Assembly (NCBI RefSeq): GCF_937936315.1
Contig: NZ_CALGWU010000019.1
Coordinates: 1 to 13,125 of the forward strand
Source: an uncultured Capnocytophaga sp.
Lineage (GTDB): Bacteria > Bacteroidota > Bacteroidia > Flavobacteriales > Flavobacteriaceae
Length of the DNA stretch: 13,125 nt
Direction: 5' to 3'
The translations under genes and the position numbers were made by a program. Below are positions 6,573 through 12,742 of the stretch, in pieces. The notes under the pieces are model-generated. The model saw only the letters and a list, made by a program, of their open reading frames with translations, made no database searches and was not told where the DNA came from. Position 1 is the first letter of the stretch; the number at the start of each line of letters is the position of its first letter.

Positions 6573-7127
6573 TTAATTGTATTTGTTAAGATAGTCTTCC
6601 AAGCCACCTTTCATTCCCATACCTACCGCTTCGAACTTCCATTCGCCATTGCGTTTGTAGATACGACCGAACTCTACAGCTGTTTCGATAGAAAAATCCT
6701 CTTCCAATTCGTATTTTAGCATTTCTTGATTGGTAACTGAATCGAAAATGCGGATGAATGAATTGCGTACCTGACCGAAATTTTGTCCGCGTTGAGCAGC
6801 TTCGTGAATAGTTACTACGATGCAGATTTCGGCTGCATTAGGTTCTATTTTAGAGAGGTCGACAAGGATTTGCTCATCATCGCCATCACCTGCTCCTGTG
6901 CGGTTGTCGCCGGTGTGCACTACTGCTTCATTAGGTGATTTGAGATTGTTGTAGAACACGAAGTGGCTATCTGACAACAATTTTTTGTTTTCGCCTAAGA
7001 TAAATACCGAGGCGTCTAAATCGAAATCAGTACCTGTAGTGGAGCTGTTCGTATCCCAACCCAAACCTACGGTGAATTTAGGAGCATTGATGCTCTCTCT
7101 TTGTCCTTTTTGTAAGTTGATTGCCAT
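6573..7127 (-). CDS. TerD-family calcium-binding stress protein
   Basis: The 184-residue protein is a full-length TerD domain, close to the usual 190 residues. It opens MAINLQKGQR and has GLGWD at 21-25. The acidic Ca2+-binding clusters are intact: TDFDLDAS (33-40), VVHTGDN (69-75) and GDGDDE (80-85). These are followed by VRNSFIRIFD and the conserved C-terminal EDFSIETAVEFGRIYKRNGE stretch. It is closer to the copy at 9322-9897 than to the adjacent divergent copy. TerD proteins bind Ca2+ and act in tellurite, phage and envelope stress phenotypes in other bacteria. It lies 48 bases downstream of the coiled-coil gene, with a palindromic leader in the gap. Confidence 0.93.
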   Translation of the reverse strand: MAINLQKGQRESINAPKFTVGLGWDTNSSTTGTDFDLDASVFILGENKKLLSDSHFVFYNNLKSPNEAVVHTGDNRTGAGDGDDEQILVDLSKIEPNAAEICIVVTIHEAAQRGQNFGQVRNSFIRIFDSVTNQEMLKYELEEDFSIETAVEFGRIYKRNGEWKFEAVGMGMKGGLEDYLNKYN

Positions 7128-7148
7128 AAAATTAATTTATTAATTAGT

Positions 7149-7170
7149 CAATTAGCAAATTTGCCAATTG
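7149..7170 (-). promoter_or_regulatory. 22-bp near-palindrome upstream of terD
   Basis: The segment begins CAATTAGC and ends GCCAATTG on the plus strand, and is self-complementary except for one A/C opposition that becomes a G-U wobble in the minus-strand RNA. It ends 22 bases before the terD ATG at 7127. The flanking TAATTAGTCAATTAGC (7141-7156) recurs exactly at 9911-9926 before another terD gene. Confidence 0.6.
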
Positions 7171-7175
7171 GGGTG

Positions 7176-8132
7176 TTACTTGTTTAGGTTTAAATCAAGC
7201 ATAGAGGTGAGGATGTTTTTTTCTTCCTCTATATTCAATTGTTCATCAGTAAGGTTGTTGTTGTCAATGGTTTCACGATATTTTGCCAAGAGTTCTTTTA
7301 CATCCTCGGGGAAACTGTTGCGTATCTCTTTGCGTTTTTCTTCTAAGTCTCTTATTTTGCGTTCCAACTCCCCTACTAACGAATGACCATTGCTCACGTT
7401 TTTTTCGCGATTCAGTTGGTGCTTGAAGGCATCTTTTAGCAAATAGAAACCATTGGTTTGCAAGTTCCAAATAAACTCATCATCGGATCCGAGAATTCTA
7501 AAGAGCTCAAAAATTTGGAAATCTACATTGAAACCACACATAAAACGCACTTTGAAGTTTTTGCTCGCCAAACGGGAGAGCAATAGACGCTCGATATTCA
7601 GCCCCTCTAAGGTGTAGAGTTTCGTTCCTGGCACTACTAACAGATGGGTGATATCATCATCGTCGCGAAAATACTCCTCGGCATAGTGGTTAGGAAAACT
7701 GCGGATAGCTGTGAGATTGTAAGGCTTGTAACTACCTGTGAGGATACTATAAGCGGCTTGAAACACCGCCGATACCTCAGCCTCGTGATACCGCTGGTCG
7801 GTTTCAAAACGGTTTTCAGCTTTGCCTTGGCGTGCCAGCTGCGCAATATAATCCTTATGGGCTGCTATTTCAGTATCAATATTGGTAATTGCTGCTTCCT
7901 TTTGCTTTTTGAGTTTGGTGAGTAGCTCGATAAGGCTATCGGTATACTGCAAGTGGAACAATTCCAACTTGTTCACATCTAAGGCTTCGGTGTTTTTTTC
8001 AAAAAATGAATGGATAATCTCGGTACGTACCACTATACCTACCAAGTCGGTTTGTTTAAAAAAGTTCTCTAATATTTTGAGTTTTTGCAACCTCCGTTTG
8101 CTATCATTCAGTATTTTTGTTTCTGTTCCCAA
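7176..8132 (-). CDS. Coiled-coil protein of unknown function, TelA-linked
   Basis: I do not recognise a family in this 318-residue protein. It is charged and mostly helical, with likely coiled coils at about 60-110 and 255-300, and a middle part (about 115-245) that looks mixed alpha/beta (LLVVPGTKLYTLEGL, FKVRFMCGFNVDFQIF). There is no signal peptide or membrane segment. The start is a TTG at 8130-8132: the next Met is near residue 197, and only one codon (CAC) separates the TTG from the telA stop, so no earlier start exists in this frame. An AAAAAGG stretch at the end of telA could serve as ribosome binding site, and translation by reinitiation is likely. The gene is in the same frame as telA. 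Its place between telA and terD suggests a subunit of the Ter complex. Confidence 0.8.
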   Translation of the reverse strand: MGTETKILNDSKRRLQKLKILENFFKQTDLVGIVVRTEIIHSFFEKNTEALDVNKLELFHLQYTDSLIELLTKLKKQKEAAITNIDTEIAAHKDYIAQLARQGKAENRFETDQRYHEAEVSAVFQAAYSILTGSYKPYNLTAIRSFPNHYAEEYFRDDDDITHLLVVPGTKLYTLEGLNIERLLLSRLASKNFKVRFMCGFNVDFQIFELFRILGSDDEFIWNLQTNGFYLLKDAFKHQLNREKNVSNGHSLVGELERKIRDLEEKRKEIRNSFPEDVKELLAKYRETIDNNNLTDEQLNIEEEKNILTSMLDLNLNK

Positions 8133-8135
8133 GTG

Positions 8136-9239
8136 TTATGCCTTTTTGTTTTGCAATTGGTTTTTAAGAGTGGTTTCTAAGTTCTGCAATTCGTTATCCA
8201 ACAAGCGGCGACTTTGCTCTCCTTGTTGCTGGATTTGTTTCACCTCATTGAGGGTATTGATAAGTGAAGTAGTGGTTTCGCGCAAGGTATCGATAGACAC
8301 GATTGTTTGTTCGTTGGCACGAGCGACATTCACAGTATTCTGTTGGAGGCGTTGAGCGTTTTTGCGCAAAATTTCTTCGGTGGTTTGCGATACACGTTGT
8401 TGTACCTCGATATGCTGTTGCTGGCGGTGTAAAGCTACAGCTAACGTAAGTTGGTTTTTCCAAACAGGCAAAGTAGTAGTGAGGATGGTTTGTGCTTTTT
8501 CGGCTATAGACACGTTGTTGTTCTGTATCAATCGGATTTGAGGTAACGACTGCAACATAATGAAGCGCACTACTTTCAAATCGGCTAAACGGCGGTCTAA
8601 GCGGTTGGCAAAGTCACGTTTATCGGAAATTTGATAATCTTGATACGCATCGGGGTTTGCTTCCATCAGCGCGAGTTCTTGCTTGGTTTTCTCGTAGCGC
8701 AAACTACCTGCAATGATGTACTCTTCAATTTTTTTAATCGCATCAACATTGCTACCGAAAATCGTTTGCAACACTGCGTTATCCTTAGTAGAATTGATGA
8801 TACCTGCATTCACCTTATTGGAAATATCGGTGATGTTATTAACTATTTTGTCGTATTTGGCAAAAATATTATCTACTGTAGTTACCATACGCCCCAAGAG
8901 GGGTATTTTGCGCAAGAATTTTTTAAATCCGTTGCCTTCAAGCTCATCTACATCTACATAGTTGAGTTCGACAAGCAGTTTATTGATGAGCTCGCCTACC
9001 TCACCAGAGTTAGAGCGGCGTACATTGTTCAAAAAACTATCACTTTGTGAAGCCAATGTATTTTGTAACTCAGCACCAAAGTTGATTACTGAATTAGGGT
9101 TTGTTTCTTCTATATTGGCAGCGATAAGTTCGTACTTAGAGGTATCGGCAGGTGTAAGATTTTGAAGAGTTACATTGCCGTTCTTATCGATTACTTGAGC
9201 ATTTGTATCGAGTACTTGTAGTTCTAAGGTTTGTTCCAT
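8136..9239 (-). CDS. telA: TelA/KlaA-family toxic anion resistance protein
   Basis: The 367-residue protein (from the ATG at 9239) fits the TelA/KlaA family in length and pattern. An N-terminal about 100-residue helical part leads to VDVDELEGNGFKKFLRKIP, LLGRMVTTVDNIFAKYDK, then long helices with LPQIRLIQNNN, TTLPVWKNQLTLAVAL and repeated Gln/Asn-rich heptads to the end. It is a soluble, coiled-coil-rich protein. TelA proteins are linked to tellurite resistance and commonly neighbour terD genes, but their mechanism is not known. A GTG start at 9290 would add 17 residues; I prefer the ATG because MEQTLELQ begins the well-structured part. It lies 82 bases after the first terD gene and is followed in the same frame, after a TAA and one codon, by the coiled-coil gene. 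Confidence 0.9.
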   Translation of the reverse strand: MEQTLELQVLDTNAQVIDKNGNVTLQNLTPADTSKYELIAANIEETNPNSVINFGAELQNTLASQSDSFLNNVRRSNSGEVGELINKLLVELNYVDVDELEGNGFKKFLRKIPLLGRMVTTVDNIFAKYDKIVNNITDISNKVNAGIINSTKDNAVLQTIFGSNVDAIKKIEEYIIAGSLRYEKTKQELALMEANPDAYQDYQISDKRDFANRLDRRLADLKVVRFIMLQSLPQIRLIQNNNVSIAEKAQTILTTTLPVWKNQLTLAVALHRQQQHIEVQQRVSQTTEEILRKNAQRLQQNTVNVARANEQTIVSIDTLRETTTSLINTLNEVKQIQQQGEQSRRLLDNELQNLETTLKNQLQNKKA

Positions 9240-9321
9240 AATGTTTAAGATATTTTGATGTGAGTTATTAAAAACTCGCACTACTTTCACAAATGAAATA
9301 TTAATTATATTTGTTAGTTAG

Positions 9322-9897
9322 TTATTTAATAATTTCTCCTTTGTAGTATTTAGAAAGGAAAAATGCTAAATCTTCTTTGTAGCCAATGCCTGAGGCTTCA
9401 AATTTCCATTTGCCATTGTGTTTATAGAGACGACCAAATTCTACGGCTGTTTCTATAGAAAAATCCTCACCTAATTCGTATTTAGCTACCTCTTCGCCGT
9501 TAGCATTATCGACGATGCGGATGTAGGAATTGCGCACTTGTCCGTAGTTTTGTTTGCGGTTAAGCGCGTCGTGAATGGTTACCACGAAAAGAATTTCGGT
9601 TACTCGTGGATCTACTTTAGCGAGATCTACTTGTATACTTTCGTCATCGCCATCGACACTATTACCTCCTGTAGGGTCATCGCCAGTGTGGTGGAGGGCA
9701 CCATCGGGAGAATCGGTATTGCCGTAGAACACAAAGAAAGGTTCTGAAGGGATAAGGCGCTGAGCATCTATCATAAAAGCCGAAGCGTCTAAATCGAAAT
9801 CGTAGCCAGTACCCTCATTAGGATCCCAGCCTAATCCTATAGTTAAATTTTGTAGACCTATGTCTATACGTTGTCCTTTTTGTAAGTTGATTGCCAT
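9322..9897 (-). CDS. TerD-family calcium-binding stress protein, first gene of the operon
   Basis: The 191-residue protein has the standard TerD size and motifs: opening MAINLQKGQR, GLGWDPNEG, the acidic clusters YDFDLDAS, LHHTGDD and VDGDDE, then VRNSYIRIVD and EDFSIETAVEFGRLYKHNGK. All acidic residues expected for Ca2+ binding are present. It is the promoter-proximal gene: a consensus Bacteroidota promoter lies about 75 bases upstream, and the leader contains a palindrome. It and the copy at 6573-7127 are close relatives and likely arose by duplication. It is probably the most strongly expressed member of the operon because of its position. Confidence 0.93.
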   Translation of the reverse strand: MAINLQKGQRIDIGLQNLTIGLGWDPNEGTGYDFDLDASAFMIDAQRLIPSEPFFVFYGNTDSPDGALHHTGDDPTGGNSVDGDDESIQVDLAKVDPRVTEILFVVTIHDALNRKQNYGQVRNSYIRIVDNANGEEVAKYELGEDFSIETAVEFGRLYKHNGKWKFEASGIGYKEDLAFFLSKYYKGEIIK

Positions 9898-9918
9898 AAT
9901 ACTGATTTGTTAATTAGT

Positions 9919-9940
9919 CAATTAGCTAATTAGCTAACTG
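9919..9940 (-). promoter_or_regulatory. 22-bp near-palindrome in the operon leader
   Basis: The segment begins CAATTAGC and ends TAGCTAACTG on the plus strand. It is self-complementary around TTAGCTAATTAGCTAA with one mismatched pair near the ends. It ends 22 bases before the ATG at 9897 and lies within the predicted transcript, so it can form a 5' leader hairpin. It shares the arm sequence and the spacing with the elements at 6530-6556 and 7149-7170. Confidence 0.6.
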
Positions 9941-9971
9941 AGGGGATGTTATTTTATTAATTAATATGGTG

Positions 9972-10002
9972 CAAAGATAATAATAATTAGGAAATTTGCA
10001 AA
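9972..10002 (-). promoter_or_regulatory. Bacteroidota-type promoter of the Ter operon
   Basis: On the minus strand TTTG (10002-9999) and TATCTTTG (9979-9972) are separated by exactly 19 bases. This matches the known Bacteroidota primary sigma factor consensus TTTG-N19-TAnnTTTG. Transcription should start a few bases downstream, near 9966, giving a leader of about 70 bases before the first terD. It is the only such promoter I see ahead of the minus-strand block 120-9897. Confidence 0.75.
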
Positions 10003-10005
10003 TTT
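9992..10005. promoter_or_regulatory. 14-bp perfect palindrome over the -33 box
   Basis: AAATTTGCAAATTT is a perfect palindrome that covers the TTTG -33 element of the Ter promoter. It could be an operator for a dimeric regulator, or part of a weak 3' end structure for fhs, whose stop codon is at 10019. AT-rich palindromes also arise by chance, so the role is uncertain. Confidence 0.4.
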
Positions 10006-10018
10006 AAAAATTAGCAAA

Positions 10019-11686
10019 TTACGAGAGTCCTGTGATGATACCCTCATCGTCTATATCCATACCTTCGGCAGCAGGCACACTGGGGAGTCCTGGCATACGC
10101 ACTGTATCACCTAAGATGGGGATTACAAAGCCAGCTCCTGAAGCAAATTCAAACTCGCGCACGGTTACCTCAAAACCAGTAGGGCGGGCGAGTTTTTTCT
10201 CGTCATCGCTGAGCGATTTAGGGGTTTTCACCATACAGATAGGCATTTTATCAAAGCCCAATTTGTTTATTTGCTTTAACTGACTCACCGCTTTGCCACT
10301 ATAGTTCACCTTGCTCGCTCCATAGATTTTAGTAGTTACCGTAGTGATTTTTTCTTCTATACTTGCCTCATTGCTGTACAGCGGTTTGAAGTGGCTCTCA
10401 CCACTCTCAGCTATAGCAACCACCGCGTGGGCAAGTTCTTCAGTTCCTTTACCTCCTTCGCTAAACCCTTTGCTCACAATCGCTTGCACTCCTTTTTGAG
10501 CACATACCTCTTTTATGTAGGCGATTTCTTCGTCACTATCGTTAGGGAAATAGTTGATTGCTACCACTGCTTTGAGTCCAAAGAGTTGTACATTCTCGAT
10601 ATGTTTTTCCAAATTAGCAATACCGAGTTTTACTTTTTCCAAGCAAGGGGCGTTGTACTCTTCTTTTTTAGCCCCTCCGTGATGACGCAAGGCACGGATA
10701 GTTGCTACAATCACCACTGCATCGGGGGCTAAGCCTGCTGAAGTACATTTGATGTTGAGGAATTTCTCAGCCCCAAGGTCGGCACCAAAACCTGCTTCGG
10801 TAACTACATAGTCGCCTAATGAGAGTCCCATTTTGGTAGCCAAAACAGTGTTTGTCCCTTGGGCTATGCTGGCAAACGGACCTCCGTGCAAGATAGCGGG
10901 ATTGTTTTCAAGGGTTTGCACAAGGTTAGGCTTGATAGCTTCTTTGAGCAGTAGTGCCATTGCCCCTACCACGTTCAAATCGCGGGCAAATACAGGGGTG
11001 CCGTCAAACTTTTTGCCTACATAGATGTTGCCGATGCGCCTTTTGAGGTCAGAAAAACTTTCTGACAAGCACAATATTGCCATAATCTCGGAAGCAGGAG
11101 TGATATTAAAACCATCTTCTCGAGGCACTCCGTGTGTAGCACCGCCTAAACCTACTACTATATGGCGCAACGCGCGGTCGTTCATATCCATTACACGCTT
11201 CCAAACTACGGTGCGAGGGTCGATGCCAATAGAGTGGGTTTTGCTCTGGATATTATTATCGATAACCGCTGCTAAAAGGTTGTTAGCCTTCTCAATAGCC
11301 GAAAAGTCGCCCGTAAAGTGCAAGTTGATATCCTCCATAGGCACCACTTGCGAATAGCCACCACCAGCTGCCCCTCCTTTGATACCAAAAACAGGTCCTA
11401 ACGACGGTTCTCGCAATACAGCAATCGCTTTTTTGCCTATTCTGTTAAGTCCTTCCGTCAGACCAATGCTCACCGTGGTCTTGCCCTCACCCGCAGGCGT
11501 AGGAGTGATAGCTGTAACCAGCACCAGCTTACTGTATTTCATCTTCTCGGCATTGATGAGGTGCAACGGTAGCTTAGCCTTGTATTTTCCATAAGGGTCG
11601 AGGTCGTCCTCGCTGATGTTTAGTTTTTTAGCTACCTCTCTGATGGGGAGCATCTGTGCCTTTTGGGCGATTTCTAAGTCGGTCAT
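10019..11686 (-). CDS. fhs: Formate--tetrahydrofolate ligase
   Basis: The 555-residue protein is a full-length formyltetrahydrofolate synthetase (EC 6.3.4.3). It joins formate to tetrahydrofolate with ATP hydrolysis to make 10-formyl-THF for one-carbon metabolism in the cytoplasm. Diagnostic motifs are the P-loop TPTPAGEGKTT (61-71), EPSLGPVFGIKGGAAGGGYS soon after, MEDINLHFTGD, and ILHGGPFASIAQGTN. The C-terminal end, with GFVIPILGDTVRMPGLP, is intact. The ATG at 11686 gives the normal N-terminus (MTDLEIAQKA). No obvious consensus promoter is seen in the 28-base gap upstream. It is a housekeeping gene with no evident link to the Ter operon, whose promoter begins 17 bases after its stop codon. 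Confidence 0.97.
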   Translation of the reverse strand: MTDLEIAQKAQMLPIREVAKKLNISEDDLDPYGKYKAKLPLHLINAEKMKYSKLVLVTAITPTPAGEGKTTVSIGLTEGLNRIGKKAIAVLREPSLGPVFGIKGGAAGGGYSQVVPMEDINLHFTGDFSAIEKANNLLAAVIDNNIQSKTHSIGIDPRTVVWKRVMDMNDRALRHIVVGLGGATHGVPREDGFNITPASEIMAILCLSESFSDLKRRIGNIYVGKKFDGTPVFARDLNVVGAMALLLKEAIKPNLVQTLENNPAILHGGPFASIAQGTNTVLATKMGLSLGDYVVTEAGFGADLGAEKFLNIKCTSAGLAPDAVVIVATIRALRHHGGAKKEEYNAPCLEKVKLGIANLEKHIENVQLFGLKAVVAINYFPNDSDEEIAYIKEVCAQKGVQAIVSKGFSEGGKGTEELAHAVVAIAESGESHFKPLYSNEASIEEKITTVTTKIYGASKVNYSGKAVSQLKQINKLGFDKMPICMVKTPKSLSDDEKKLARPTGFEVTVREFEFASGAGFVIPILGDTVRMPGLPSVPAAEGMDIDDEGIITGLS

Positions 11687-11714
11687 AAATAATTGATAAT
11701 TTTGTGGAGTAGTT

Positions 11715-12164
11715 TTATTTTATTGACAATTCTTTGGTAAATCGCAAAAGATGTTGTACTTTTGTACCCGAAGATGAGTTAAAGTCATAGACTCGCTGGG
11801 CTAATAACCTAGAAGCGTTATCGGGCGTGTTGAGTAAGGATTTTAACTCATCTTCTATTATCTTCTCTTCTGATTTAACACTATTATACATACTTTTTAA
11901 CCGTAATTTATTATTTTTACTACCAAATACTTCAATAATTACAACCGTATTATCTTCATTCTTTTTCAAAAATAAATAAGTTTCAGCTTGATGTTTTTCT
12001 ATATGTCCTAATGAAATAAGTTTATCAGGTTTATCCAAAACATCTACAATAAGAGAAATGTCTGTATCTGTGAGTGGTTTCCCTTGCTGTGGAGCCTTCT
12101 CATTTTTACCATATGTCAGATATTGATTGTAACACCACCATAGCATCTGGTGTAAGTTCTGCAA
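11715..12164 (-). CDS. Orphan small protein, possible C-terminal nuclease domain of a toxin (PBECR-like), possibly truncated
   Basis: The 149-residue frame starts at a TTG (12164); an ATG at 12146 would give 143 residues. The core, LIVDVLDKPDKLISLG then TYLFLKKNED, VVIIEVFG and LRLKSMYN, resembles the layout of barnase/EndoU/colicin/RelE-like (PBECR) domains at the ends of polymorphic toxins or phage MuF proteins. This is a pattern impression, not a confirmed match. No signal peptide or delivery domain precedes it; the frame is closed by a stop at 12183-12185, and an IS remnant begins 26 bases further upstream. It therefore looks like the surviving 3' part of a larger gene. It could instead be a small intact gene of unknown role. 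The 28-base gap to fhs is unlikely to be functional coupling. Confidence 0.5.
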   Translation of the reverse strand: MQNLHQMLWWCYNQYLTYGKNEKAPQQGKPLTDTDISLIVDVLDKPDKLISLGHIEKHQAETYLFLKKNEDNTVVIIEVFGSKNNKLRLKSMYNSVKSEEKIIEDELKSLLNTPDNASRLLAQRVYDFNSSSGTKVQHLLRFTKELSIK

Positions 12165-12212
12165 TAAGGTAGTCTTTAGAAATTATCTTGTTTTGTTTTA
12201 CACTAAACGTGT

Positions 12213-12640
12213 TTAAACTTTTTTTAGGAACTTGGAGATAAAACCTAATAGAAGCATTCCAATCCAAGTCACATCAAGATACTCATATCTCATTATCAAA
12301 CCTTTATATCCGTCAAGTTTTTGGCGACAACGTGTATGACTACCATCCAATTGAACGCAAGACATATCTAACTTTTTTTCTTCTTACTTAATAGATTCAA
12401 CCATACTCGCTGAAAGCTACCATCTTTACTCCATTTGTTGAAGTAGTAATAGACATTTTGCCAAGAGATTTCTCCTTTTTCAAAATAGACCTCAATTGGA
12501 AGTTCTCTCCATTGTACCCCTGTTTTTAATCTCTTGAGAATCAATAAAAATATTGAAGCTAAATCAAAATTACTTTTAAATCCTCTTTTTCCTACACTTA
12601 AAAAGGAAATAATCCAATTATTTATTGTATCTTTGCCCAA
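12213..12640 (-). pseudogene. IS5-family transposase remnant, frameshifted and internally deleted
   Basis: The first frame (12368-12640) encodes about 90 residues typical of the DUF4096/IS402-like N-terminal domain: LILKRLKTGVQWRELPIE then WQNVYYYFNKWSKDGSFQRV. It stops just after a run of seven A. The -1 frame continues from there for 52 codons and contains LDGSHTRC, the first catalytic Asp region of IS5 transposases, then GYKG. It then jumps to LIMRYEYLDVTWIG, which resembles the extreme C-terminus of such enzymes. The central catalytic core, with the other acidic residues, is missing. The stop codon lies inside the terminal inverted repeat. The start would be TTG; no ATG is near. The A7 run may be the original programmed-frameshift site, but the product cannot be active. 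Confidence 0.8.
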
Positions 12641-12697
12641 AGTTCCTGAATTTTGGTGTTTTTCTCAAACACAAAATTACTAATTTTCGGGAACTTT
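12639..12697. repeat. Subterminal inverted repeat inside the IS remnant
   Basis: AAAGTTCC (12639-12646) and GGAACTTT (12690-12697) form an 8-bp inverted repeat flanking the region just upstream of the transposase start. Structures of this kind can limit transposase expression or bind transposase. A related GGAACTT occurs at 12227-12233 near the other end. Confidence 0.4.
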
Positions 12698-12742
12698 TAT
12701 TTTATTATAGGAAAAAGTTTAAACAGCTTCATTTTTTAAAAG

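Larger units (their letters stand above)
12210..12725 (-). mobile_element. Decayed IS5-like insertion sequence
   Basis: The ends are inverted repeats: GTTTAAACTTTTT at 12211-12223 and its complement AAAAAGTTTAAAC at 12712-12724, extended by one matching base on each side. The element is about 515 bp, much shorter than an intact IS5-family element, and encloses a broken transposase. No target-site duplication is obvious in the flanking bases. It separates the WG-repeat gene, whose stop is 17 bases from one end, from the orphan toxin-like frame. Confidence 0.7.

Noticed and set aside
8136..9239. telA stop codon as a recent nonsense mutation
   Set aside because: TelA has normal family length and ends in the usual charged helical tail, so the stop is probably natural; the in-frame arrangement is kept as a finding.
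9240..9290. GTG start adding 17 residues to TelA
   Set aside because: The added part looks unstructured, and the ATG at 9239 is the better start; it cannot be fully excluded.
9240..9321. Hairpin with GAGTT/AACTC stem before telA
   Set aside because: The stem is only about 5 bp with a mismatch beyond it, too weak to call as a regulatory element.
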